Source: Actinomycetes bacterium
GTDB taxonomy: Bacteria; Actinomycetota; Thermoleophilia; RBG-16-64-13
Direction: 5' to 3'
Length of the DNA: 8,782 nucleotides
NCBI GenBank assembly: GCA_021815245.1
Contig: JAKAHF010000056.1
Coordinates: forward strand, 1 to 8,782
Part shown: piece by piece, positions 1 through 6,692 of the stretch
Numbering within the stretch: position 1 is the first letter of the stretch
Layout: each line of letters opens with the position of its first letter
Notes under the pieces: generated by a model
The model's database searches: none
The model's input: only the letters and a program-made list of their open reading frames with translations
Told to the model about the DNA's origin: nothing
Made by a program: the position numbers and the translations under genes

Positions 1-710
1 ATCATGCCTGCGAGCACGGCGAACGCGAGGGGATATGTTATGGGCTTGGCCGGCGCCGCGAGTTGCCGGCCGGCGACTACTCCAAGGAAGAAACAGGGAT
101 AGTAGATAGCCAATCGCGTGTTGCCGACCAGGGTCGCGATGACCGCGCACACCACGAAACCCGCGACGATCGCGGATAGTCGCCACCTTGTCGCCTTCAC
201 GGTCATGACGACCGCAAAGACCGCGTAGAACATCATGACGAGCTGCACGTAGTACAGCGTGGTGAGAAGAGGCGGAGCGACCCTGCTCACGAGGATACCG
301 ACGCCAAGCACCTGCATGGCGATCCATTCCGGCGACATGTCCCGGTACCACAGTGCCGCGAAGAGACAGAATGCCAGCAGATAGAGGGGGTAGAGACGAA
401 CCAGGCGCCGCTTGAGGAATTGCCGGCCCACGTTTCGCTCTCTCCGCGCGAGGTGCTCATGGGAGAGACGCGCGGCATAGCCCGCGACGAAAGTCACCGG
501 GCCCAGCGCGAGCGCCCCGGCTGTGAGTTCCCAGCCCGGCACATCGCGCAGCGAGGTTCCGGCGGCGGCCTCGATGTAGCTCTGCGAATGGATCACCCCA
601 ATGACCGCGACGATGCCGAGAACGCGCATCGCATCGAGTTTCGGGAGCCTGTCGACCTTCTGCGGATAGCCGGTATCCAACGCCACCTCCGGGCCAATAC
701 CACGCGGCAT
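1..710 (-). CDS. OafA-like membrane acyltransferase (acyltransferase 3 family), C-terminus cut by window edge
   Basis: Reading frame open from an ATG at 710 down to the left edge, giving the first 236 residues of a polytopic membrane protein. Residues 21-45 hold the family's first-helix signature: a basic/polar lead (RLPKLDAMR) followed by a hydrophobic helix ending in His41 (GVIHSQ), the His expected at the catalytic position. Residues 70-83 (GPVTFVAGYAARLS) match the second-helix 'SGY' region, and residues 98-114 contain the R-x-x-R-x-x-P-x-Y element (KRRLVRLYPLYLL). Further hydrophobic segments follow at about 111-120, 130-160 and 175-220. Family members move acetyl or other acyl groups from a cytoplasmic donor onto cell-envelope sugars; here the target is probably the polysaccharide made by this locus (inference). 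The start has only a weak, distant AGGA upstream. No frameshift seen. It is transcribed away from the glycosyltransferase at 830, from a separate promoter. Confidence 0.87.
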   Translation of the reverse strand, partial: MPRGIGPEVALDTGYPQKVDRLPKLDAMRVLGIVAVIGVIHSQSYIEAAAGTSLRDVPGWELTAGALALGPVTFVAGYAARLSHEHLARRERNVGRQFLKRRLVRLYPLYLLAFCLFAALWYRDMSPEWIAMQVLGVGILVSRVAPPLLTTLYYVQLVMMFYAVFAVVMTVKATRWRLSAIVAGFVVCAVIATLVGNTRLAIYYPCFFLGVVAGRQLAAPAKPITYPLAFAVLAGM

Positions 711-829
711 GTGAAGCCCATATTCGCGTCCTGGGTATCGAGACCTGCAGTGGCTCGCGCGCGGTCGCAAGGCAGCGTATGCGATATGGTGAATCCCGGC
801 AATCGCGAGTAGTGAGGACTGGTCTGACC
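711..829. promoter_or_regulatory. Divergent intergenic region between acyltransferase and glycosyltransferase
   Basis: This is the only space upstream of both the minus-strand acyltransferase (710) and the plus-strand glycosyltransferase (830), so promoters for both are expected here. On the minus strand a weak pair, TTGCCG (802-797) and TACGCT (779-774) with a 17-base spacer, could serve the acyltransferase, but it matches the sigma-70 consensus poorly. I see no convincing plus-strand promoter. No clear operator repeat was found. Confidence 0.35.
814..818 (+). promoter_or_regulatory. Ribosome binding site supporting the GTG start at 830
   Basis: GAGGA lies 11 bases before GTG 830, a somewhat long spacer. 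It supports 830 over the in-frame ATG at 779, which has only AAGG (769-772) before it and would add 17 residues unlike any glycosyltransferase N-terminus. Confidence 0.5.
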
Positions 830-1987
830 GTGCGCATCTGTATCGTCATGGAGTATCACCCCCATGACCACATCGGTGGTTCGGAGGTCCAGGTCTTCGG
901 TCTGGCTCGCGAGTTCGCCCGAGCGGGCCACGAGGTCACCTACGTCTGCCAACGGCCCGACAGAGCCCGCGCACTCGATGAAACGATCGACGGCGTCCGC
1001 GTTCTGCGCACCCTGCCGTGGCGCCGGGTATTCAGATTCCTCGTCGGACCCGGGCTCTTGCGAACCGTCCGCACGGTGAGCCCGGAGATCATCTACCAGC
1101 GTTTTGCCTCGCCCCTGACCGGGTCGACCGCGATCGTCGCGCGGCTCTTGGCGGTCCCGTTCGTGTGGGGATGCTCCCAGGACGAGTCGCTCGAACGAGG
1201 GTTCTTGACGCGCGGCCAGACAAAGACATCCGGCGGACTCGTGCGGCGGCTGAAGGCCTTGTTGCTGCGGGCCAACGCGCTCGTCAATCAGCGGCTCTTC
1301 TACTTCGGCGTGCGACGCGCGCAGGCAGTGGTCGTCCAGAACGATTTGCAGTTGGAGCTACTCGCTCGAAGCTTCGGGCGCGCAGGGCAGGTGATCCCCA
1401 ATGGGATCGCCCTCTCGCCGGTTCGGGCGGAAACCCCGGCCGAGCCCCTCGTGTTGTGGCTGAACCGCATAACGAGAGGCAAGAACGCCGAGGCGTTCAT
1501 CGAACTGGCGCGATCGATGCACGCCGAGCGCCCCGACGTGCGCTTCGTGCTTGTCGGAGGGCGGCAGAACGACGCATACGCCGAGGAGATCAGGCGTCGC
1601 GCGGCAGAGGTGCCGAATCTCGAACTAACAGGTTCGGTGCCGCTGTCGGAAGTTCAGAGCTGGCTCGAGAAGGCCTGGATCTTCGTGCTCACGTCTACGG
1701 GCGAGGGCTTTCCCAACGTGCTCCTGCAAGCCTGGTCGGCGGGTGTCGCCGTGGTCAGCCTTCACGTCGACCCCAACGGGCTCATCAAACAGGGGCTTCT
1801 GGGTCTCCTCTCTGAGACTCCCGAGGGCTTCAAGAGGGATGTGGGCCACCTCCTCGACGACAACGAGCTCCGCAACCGGCTTGGCGACGCTTCTCGTGCG
1901 TATGTTGCCGACCACTACGAGTTTGGACTTGTTGCCCGGCAGTATCTGCTGCTCTTTGAGGAACTGGTCGCTCGGTCGGCTCGATGA
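830..1987 (+). CDS. Family-4 (GT-B fold) glycosyltransferase, EGFPN subgroup
   Basis: A 385-residue retaining glycosyltransferase that should add one sugar from a nucleotide-sugar donor to the lipid-linked repeat unit at the cytoplasmic face of the membrane; donor and acceptor cannot be read from sequence. The start is taken at GTG 830 because the protein then begins with the usual first beta strand (MRICIVMEYH) and the glycine loop GGSEVQ (residues 16-21). An ATG at 779 is possible. The C-terminal donor domain begins after IPNGI (189-193): LWLNRITRGK (209-218) takes the place of the usual GR..K donor-phosphate strand, with Asn212 where Gly is typical. The active-site motif is EGFPNVLLQAW, so E292-x7-Q300 rather than E-x7-E. 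A DPNGLI element (314-319) follows. It is clearly related to the minus-strand glycosyltransferase at 3097-4239. It stands alone on the plus strand and converges on 1989-3104 with a one-base gap. No damage seen. Confidence 0.93.
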   Translation: MRICIVMEYHPHDHIGGSEVQVFGLAREFARAGHEVTYVCQRPDRARALDETIDGVRVLRTLPWRRVFRFLVGPGLLRTVRTVSPEIIYQRFASPLTGSTAIVARLLAVPFVWGCSQDESLERGFLTRGQTKTSGGLVRRLKALLLRANALVNQRLFYFGVRRAQAVVVQNDLQLELLARSFGRAGQVIPNGIALSPVRAETPAEPLVLWLNRITRGKNAEAFIELARSMHAERPDVRFVLVGGRQNDAYAEEIRRRAAEVPNLELTGSVPLSEVQSWLEKAWIFVLTSTGEGFPNVLLQAWSAGVAVVSLHVDPNGLIKQGLLGLLSETPEGFKRDVGHLLDDNELRNRLGDASRAYVADHYEFGLVARQYLLLFEELVARSAR

Positions 1988-1997
1988 GTCAGCGACC
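1966..1997. repeat. Inverted repeat spanning the two convergent stop codons
   Basis: GGTCGCT (1966-1972) and AGCGACC (1991-1997) form a perfect 7-base stem around an 18-base loop. The loop and the right arm contain the TGA stops of the plus-strand gene (1985-1987) and the minus-strand gene (1991-1989), which together read as the palindrome TGAGTCA. The arrangement could form a hairpin in both transcripts. No T-run follows on either strand, so an intrinsic terminator is not supported; it may be a weak pause or a chance repeat in GC-rich sequence. Confidence 0.35.
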
Positions 1998-3104
1998 TGA
2001 GACCCCCCGGGCCGCTTGGTAGACCGTGCGGTAGCGATCTGCCCAGGCCGCCGGATCGAGCTCGCGAAGGGCATACGACAGACCCTGTCGTGACAGCTGC
2101 GAGCGCAGGTCGCCATCCGCCAGGAGACCTTCGACCGCATCCGCCAGGAGGGCTTCGCTATCGACCACGATTCCGCCCGAGGAGACATTGACGAGCTCGG
2201 CGGCCCCACCGCCGTCCTTCAGAACGACGACCGGTACGCCGGCGGCCATCGCCTCGTTGACGACATTCCCCGCCCCCTCGTTCTCCGAAGGAAACACGAG
2301 CACGTGCATCTGTGCCAGGTACCTGGCCGGTTCGTCGGTGTGGCCCACGAAGTCGACGACGTTGTCGATGCCCAAAGACCGGGCCAAGGCCATGAGTTCA
2401 TCGCGCAGAGGCCCGTCTCCGAGGATCACCACGCGCAGCTCCCGATGCCGGCCTCCCTCCAGAAGTCGCGCAACGGTTCGAAGCAGGATGTCCACCCGCT
2501 TGACGGGAACCAGCCGGCCCATCCAGCCGATGACCGTCGCCTCGCCGCTTGGTGGCTGGGCGCAGCCTCTGAACGTGTCGAGGGCGATGCCGTTCGGCAC
2601 CACCATCACCTTGCGGCGATCGACACCGTAGAGACTGGAGGCTTTGCCGGCCAAGAACTGCGACACGGTCGCCACTCTGGTGACGGCGTGCCTCAGCATG
2701 AACGACAGACTGAAACGCTTCAGCCTGCGGCGCAGACCTCTGAGGGTGGGAGGGCGCGGAACGCTCATGGTCGATATGCCCCGGGTCTGCGCCCGCAGGC
2801 CGTGCAACGTGAAGATGGTCGCTCTGCGGCTGAGCCAACCCGCAATGAGAAGGTCAAGATTCGCGCTGTGCAGATGCACGACGTCGTAGCCTCGAAGCTG
2901 CCGGGCCAGGTTGAGCGTGCCCGAGATGTGACGCATTTCCACGCCGTGGGCCGCGAAGTGGGCCAGGTCGGCCGCTTCGGCGTGGCGAACGAAGAACGCG
3001 ACGCGATCGCCCCCCTTCACTTGGGCGGGAAGAAGAATGCGAAACACGACGCCCATGCCGCCCGCGATCTCGTTCGACACGTGGGCGATAGCGAGGCTAC
3101 TCAT
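1989..3104 (-). CDS. Family-4 glycosyltransferase with intact E-x7-E motif
   Basis: A 371-residue GT-B glycosyltransferase, a normal family length, and the last gene of the five-gene minus-strand operon. The N-terminal acceptor domain has the glycine-rich loop AGGMG (14-18), the strand VVHLHSANLDL (75-85) and FTLHGL (98-103), typical of family 4. The linker shows VVPNGI (168-173). The donor domain has GWMGRLVPVKR (193-203) with the Arg and Lys that hold the nucleotide diphosphate, ILGDGP (227-232), and E276-x7-E284 (EGAGNVVNE), followed by AAGVPVVV. It is probably a cytoplasmic, peripheral-membrane enzyme adding one sugar of the repeat unit; the sugar is unknown. Its ATG lies inside the end of the upstream glycosyltransferase (8-base overlap ATGAGTAG) with no good ribosome site of its own, so it is likely translated by coupling. 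Its stop is one base from the stop of the convergent gene. Confidence 0.95.
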   Translation of the reverse strand: MSSLAIAHVSNEIAGGMGVVFRILLPAQVKGGDRVAFFVRHAEAADLAHFAAHGVEMRHISGTLNLARQLRGYDVVHLHSANLDLLIAGWLSRRATIFTLHGLRAQTRGISTMSVPRPPTLRGLRRRLKRFSLSFMLRHAVTRVATVSQFLAGKASSLYGVDRRKVMVVPNGIALDTFRGCAQPPSGEATVIGWMGRLVPVKRVDILLRTVARLLEGGRHRELRVVILGDGPLRDELMALARSLGIDNVVDFVGHTDEPARYLAQMHVLVFPSENEGAGNVVNEAMAAGVPVVVLKDGGGAAELVNVSSGGIVVDSEALLADAVEGLLADGDLRSQLSRQGLSYALRELDPAAWADRYRTVYQAARGVSGR

Positions 3105-4239
3105 GAGCGGCCGCCCGTTGGAATATCAGCTCATAGGCCGCGCCGACAGAGGCTCCGGAGAACTCCCGGGCGGTCAGCGCCTGCGCCGTCGCCCCCATCT
3201 CGGCGCGCAACGCTTCGTTCTCGACAAGCATGCGAACGTCGCGAGCCAGACCGGGCGCGTCGCCCGACCGCATGCCTATGCCGTTCTGTTCGATGAGCCC
3301 GTCCGGATCCAAGGAGAGCGTCACGGTTGGAGTCGCGCAGCACCATGCCTGAACGAGCGCGTTCGATAGTCCCTCCATCGCACTCGTATTGACCAGTACC
3401 GCCGCTCTGGCGATCCAGGTCCACGACTCGCTCAGCGATACGGCTCCCCTGTAACGAAACCTCTCGATATCGTCGGCCATCGCCAGCACTCGCCGCAGGT
3501 ACTGCTCGTCACGGGCCGGGCCCACCATCACGAAGTCGCAGTCGAGATCGCCCAGACTCGCCGCCAGGTGCACGAAGGCTTCGGGGGCACGCTGCGGCAC
3601 GATGCGGCCTATCCAGAGCACGAGAGCCGGGGCCGCCTTCGCCGGGAGGCCGGGCGGTGCGGACTGAATCGAGCGGACCACCACTCCCGTCCGCCGGTGC
3701 ACGGCTTTCAGACGCTCGCATTGATGCTGCGTTTGGCAGACGTGCCGATCGGCCTGAGGTAGACCGATGTCGCAGAGGGTGTCGTCGACGAAGTCGCCCG
3801 GCGTGCGGAGAAGCTTGCGGTAGAGCGGTCGCGACCCGCTCCACAGGCGGCGAAGCCGCTTCCACCGCTCGCACCCGTCCTCACCATTGCTGGCCCAAAC
3901 GAAGCCGGTCTTTCGTCGCTTCTTCTGCCAGGCCGCCACCCCGACGAGGTGGGACCGCCCGCGCACGTATACGACATCGGGAGCCAGCCCGCGCAAAGCG
4001 GCGCACGCCGACCGGGTGCTCAAGAACGAGTGGCGGCCAGATTGGCGGAAGGAGAACACCGGGACGCCCTGGTGGATTCGATTCGAACTCCCCGCGTCGG
4101 TGCTGTCGGATCCGGCGAGGACGACCACGTCGTGTCCCCTGCCCATGAGCTCGCGAGCGATCATGAGCGTTTGTACCTGGCTTCCGTTGATGGTGGCGTC
4201 ATCGCGGAAGAACGAGTCTATGAGAAAGCAGATCCTCAA
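3097..4239 (-). CDS. Divergent family-4 glycosyltransferase, TTG start
   Basis: A 380-residue GT-B glycosyltransferase starting at TTG 4239, three bases after the flippase stop. The start is fixed by a good AGAGG site six bases upstream and by the N-terminus MRICFLIDSF, which matches the first strand of the relative at 830-1987. Shared features with that relative include the S-x-V-Q loop (NGSQVQ, 18-23), LVLWIGRI (206-213), E289-x7-Q297 (EGLSNALVQAW) and DPDGLI (311-316). Several usual donor-site features are altered: the Lys after GR is replaced by Arg217 (GRIVPQR), and the PNG linker motif is absent (VVVRSIQSAPP, 186-196). It should transfer a sugar to the lipid-linked intermediate in the cytoplasm, but these changes leave room for an unusual donor or reduced activity. 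The reading frame is intact. It is translationally placed between the flippase and the 1989-3104 glycosyltransferase, overlapping the latter by 8 bases. Confidence 0.92.
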   Translation of the reverse strand: MRICFLIDSFFRDDATINGSQVQTLMIARELMGRGHDVVVLAGSDSTDAGSSNRIHQGVPVFSFRQSGRHSFLSTRSACAALRGLAPDVVYVRGRSHLVGVAAWQKKRRKTGFVWASNGEDGCERWKRLRRLWSGSRPLYRKLLRTPGDFVDDTLCDIGLPQADRHVCQTQHQCERLKAVHRRTGVVVRSIQSAPPGLPAKAAPALVLWIGRIVPQRAPEAFVHLAASLGDLDCDFVMVGPARDEQYLRRVLAMADDIERFRYRGAVSLSESWTWIARAAVLVNTSAMEGLSNALVQAWCCATPTVTLSLDPDGLIEQNGIGMRSGDAPGLARDVRMLVENEALRAEMGATAQALTAREFSGASVGAAYELIFQRAAAHE

Positions 4240-4242
4240 CGG

Positions 4243-5739
4243 CTACCTCTGCTTGGTGAGACCGAGCTTGATGTATCTGGCGAGCCGTGTGACCGCAGTA
4301 TACCCACAGGCTTTGGCAACCAAGACGACCGCCGCGAAGACGCCGATGCAGAGAGCCGTGAGCGCCAGGAGCGAGTAGAGGCTGCCGGTCTGCAACACGT
4401 AGCCCAGCCCCACCGCGCCGGCCATCGCCAGCCCCGCGGCCAGCATCGGCACCCCCAGGGCGCTGATCGTCTCACGTGTCTCTGCCCCCACGAGACGGAC
4501 GCCGTCGAACAGCGACCAGACCAGGGCCGGAACGGCGCTGGCCATCACGGCGAGGCAGACGCCTTTGAGACCCCACCAGACCAGCATGGGGTAGATCAAC
4601 CCCGCGAGCAGGACTGTCTTGACAAGCAGTCTCCGGGTCCCCAGTTGAGGCCGGCCGACCGCCTCGAACAAGGCGATGGGGATCTCGCTCACCGACTCGA
4701 TGGCTCCCCAGATGGCGAGCAGCCTCATCACCGGGATCACGCCGAGCCAGGCCTGTCCCAGTACGAGCTTGACGAAGTCGGGAGTAATCACCCAGATGTA
4801 GCCGGCAAGGGCGATCGAGACCAGGGCCGTGCCGCTGAGCGCTTCAACGAAGGCCTTGCGGAGTAGCGCCGCGTCGTGCTGCACCTTGGCATACACCGGG
4901 AGCGCCACGGTCTGAAGCACCCGGGTGACCTCGGTGGTGGGCAGGTTCGAGTAGCGATAGCCGATCTGGTACAGGCCGAGATCTGCCGCGCCCAGCAGGC
5001 GGCCCACCACGATGTCGTCCCCCTGCCCGTAGAGAAAGCGTAGGATCGTGCTCCCCGTTATCCACTTGCCGTATGACATCAACTCACGGGCGCGCCGCTT
5101 GTCGAACCGGATGCGCGGCAGATAGGGCACCACGACGTACCCCAACACGAGCGTCACGGCGGCCTTTGCCACCATGCCCACGATCAGCGACATCGCGGTG
5201 CGATACAGCACCGCGATTACGATGGACACGGCGATATCGACCAGGCCGGGGATGATGGCGAGCAGGAACACCCGGCCGAACTGGAGGTCGCGGCGCAGTC
5301 TGACAACCGCCGGGTTGAGGAAGCCGGTGAGCACCGAGACCAGGGCGAGCACCCGTATGAGATCGGTAGCGGCCGGCTCGTTGAAGAAATCGGCGACGAG
5401 CGGTGCGACAAGCACCATCACCACAGCGACGGCGATGCCTCGCAAGAACGAGATGACCCAGGCGGTGTCAAGGTAGTCGCCGATGTCGCCGGGCCTGCGG
5501 ATGAGAGCCGAGGTGAGACCAAACACCGAGAAGATCTCGATGACACTCTGCGTGAGCAGAGCGACCCCGAAGACCCCGAGGTCGGCGGGCACGAGCAACC
5601 GGGCGATGATCGCGGTTCGCACGAGTCCCAGGACGCGATTGGAGATGTTGAGACCGAACATCCAGGCCGCGCTCCGCGACGCCAGCCTCCCGACGCCTCC
5701 GTCCGGCCGGGACGGCTCTGTGTCTAGCCGGTCGTCCAT
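4243..5739 (-). CDS. wzx: Wzx-type polysaccharide repeat-unit flippase (MOP superfamily, WzxC-like)
   Basis: A 498-residue polytopic inner-membrane protein, the usual length for this group. Hydrophobic segments are seen at about residues 25-48, 54-80, 92-118, 127-145, 156-178, 182-206, 300-320, 328-348, 372-390, 393-412, 425-448 and 455-476, consistent with 12 or more helices. The N-terminal block RTAIIARLL followed by PADLGVFGVALL (41-62), and the central block GDDIVVGRLLGAADLGLYQI (240-259) followed by an LP..E element (266-270) and VALPVYAKVQ (278-287), are characteristic of the lipopolysaccharide/colanic-type exporters of COG2244. It should move the undecaprenyl-linked repeat unit from the cytoplasmic to the outer leaflet. 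It overlaps the upstream deacetylase gene by 16 bases and ends three bases before the next gene, central in the operon. Only a weak AGG precedes ATG 5739, so coupling is likely. The substrate cannot be inferred. Confidence 0.94.
   Translation of the reverse strand: MDDRLDTEPSRPDGGVGRLASRSAAWMFGLNISNRVLGLVRTAIIARLLVPADLGVFGVALLTQSVIEIFSVFGLTSALIRRPGDIGDYLDTAWVISFLRGIAVAVVMVLVAPLVADFFNEPAATDLIRVLALVSVLTGFLNPAVVRLRRDLQFGRVFLLAIIPGLVDIAVSIVIAVLYRTAMSLIVGMVAKAAVTLVLGYVVVPYLPRIRFDKRRARELMSYGKWITGSTILRFLYGQGDDIVVGRLLGAADLGLYQIGYRYSNLPTTEVTRVLQTVALPVYAKVQHDAALLRKAFVEALSGTALVSIALAGYIWVITPDFVKLVLGQAWLGVIPVMRLLAIWGAIESVSEIPIALFEAVGRPQLGTRRLLVKTVLLAGLIYPMLVWWGLKGVCLAVMASAVPALVWSLFDGVRLVGAETRETISALGVPMLAAGLAMAGAVGLGYVLQTGSLYSLLALTALCIGVFAAVVLVAKACGYTAVTRLARYIKLGLTKQR
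4246..4250 (-). promoter_or_regulatory. Ribosome binding site for the TTG-started glycosyltransferase
   Basis: AGAGG on the minus strand, six bases before TTG 4239 and formed from the last two sense codons of the flippase gene (CAG AGG TAG). It decides the TTG start and suggests that translation of the glycosyltransferase is coupled to termination on the flippase message. Confidence 0.65.
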
Positions 5740-6692
5740 GCCTGTGTCATCGCGCTTCGGATGTCGGTCAGTGTAGCGAAGCGACCGCCGCAGGCCAGTG
5801 TCTCCTCGAAGACGGCCCGCAGGTCATCGACAGCGGCCCGCACCCCGGCCTCCGAGGAGGCGTTGGGGCTGCAGCCGGGCACCACATCGACATTGTGGAA
5901 CATCATGTTGAGAACCCCCCCGTACTCTCCGTGGGAGGCCGCCCGAACGAACCCGATGAGCGTCTTGCGACTCGACCACCCCGGCCTGAACCAAGCGGGC
6001 CCCCGGGCCCATTTCGCGAAATCACGCGTGAAGCCCAGCCGGGACCTGGCCGATAGCTCGGCCACGCCTCGCACGAAGCCCGGTGCGCGAGACGGACGCA
6101 GCGAAATGGGCACTTCCATGATTCCGCCGGGTGGGCCCATCTTCGTGATGTCATCGGGGTCGGGAAAGTACGGGGCATCGGAAGCTCCCCGAAAATCCAG
6201 ACCGTAGTCCCACCGTTTGTGCGGCGTGACGCTCGTGTCTACCAGATAGCCCAGCTCGGAGAGGATGCGCAAAGAGCGGGCGCTGGCCCCATAGCGACCG
6301 GCCCGATAGGAAAGGGCGCGCGTGCCGAAGGTGTCGGCAAAGGCGTGGGAGAGCTCCTCGAGATCGCTGCGTTCATCCTCTTCGGACATCTGGCAGGCCA
6401 CTCCGGAGGTGGTAGCCACCATGGTGGAGGAGCGTACGAACTCGGGATGCAGATGCGATCCCAGTTCTGAGTCGACCGTTGCCTTCAGCACGGCGACACT
6501 CTGGTCGTGCCGGATGACTTCGGGGCTGAGCAGATAGGTGGCACGCACCCCGTACTCTCGAAAGAGCGGTGCGAGACGCTCGCCGATGCCCTCCTCGACA
6601 CCGCGAAAGGCCAGGGGTCGCCTGACTTCCCAGCGCTCGTCTTTGTCGCACTCCACGTCGATCGACACGGCGATCAGGCAGCTTGCGGTCAT
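5724..6692 (-). CDS. NodB-like polysaccharide deacetylase, WalW-type
   Basis: A 322-residue protein of the carbohydrate esterase 4/NodB superfamily. The first strand carries SIDVECD (10-16) in place of the classical TFDD: Asp12 is the likely base, with Glu14 or Asp16 near the metal. The metal-His motif is ELGSHLHPE (76-84; His80, His82). YRAGRYG (129-135) followed by LGYLVDTSVTPH (147-158) gives the Arg and Asp of motifs 3 and 4, and MFHNVDV (264-270) supplies the final His266. This set resembles the WalW-like deacetylases of lipopolysaccharide loci (family recalled, not searched). The likely reaction is removal of an N- or O-acetyl group from a sugar. The N-terminus enters the catalytic strand directly, with no signal peptide or membrane helix, so action in the cytoplasm is inferred. 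The start at 6692 was chosen because it forms an ATGA overlap with the upstream GNAT gene and has GGAG nine bases before it; an in-frame ATG at 6788 would overlap that gene by 100 bases. Confidence 0.92.
   Translation of the reverse strand: MTASCLIAVSIDVECDKDERWEVRRPLAFRGVEEGIGERLAPLFREYGVRATYLLSPEVIRHDQSVAVLKATVDSELGSHLHPEFVRSSTMVATTSGVACQMSEEDERSDLEELSHAFADTFGTRALSYRAGRYGASARSLRILSELGYLVDTSVTPHKRWDYGLDFRGASDAPYFPDPDDITKMGPPGGIMEVPISLRPSRAPGFVRGVAELSARSRLGFTRDFAKWARGPAWFRPGWSSRKTLIGFVRAASHGEYGGVLNMMFHNVDVVPGCSPNASSEAGVRAAVDDLRAVFEETLACGGRFATLTDIRSAMTQAWTTG

Noticed and set aside
457..849. Minus-strand open frame overlapping the start region of the acyltransferase
   Set aside because: It lies in a different phase from the membrane acyltransferase and has no hydrophobic or domain pattern, while the frame from 710 shows the full family signature.
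1018..1815. Open frame of 265 codons on the plus strand in another phase
   Set aside because: It is fully inside the glycosyltransferase at 830-1987, whose motifs are clear; the alternative product is Arg- and Ala-rich with no motif.
1966..1997. Bidirectional intrinsic terminator
   Set aside because: The stem is only 7 bases with an 18-base loop, and neither strand has a following T-run. Kept only as an inverted repeat.
2304..3296. Long open frame of 330 codons on the plus strand
   Set aside because: It lies antisense to two well-supported glycosyltransferases, is rich in Arg, Ala, Pro and Gln, and shows no family motif. It is a typical GC-rich shadow frame.
3949..4866. Open frame of 305 codons on the plus strand
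   Set aside because: It is antisense to the flippase and a glycosyltransferase, with a low-complexity polar composition (Gly, Asp, His, Gln, Arg) and no recognisable domain.
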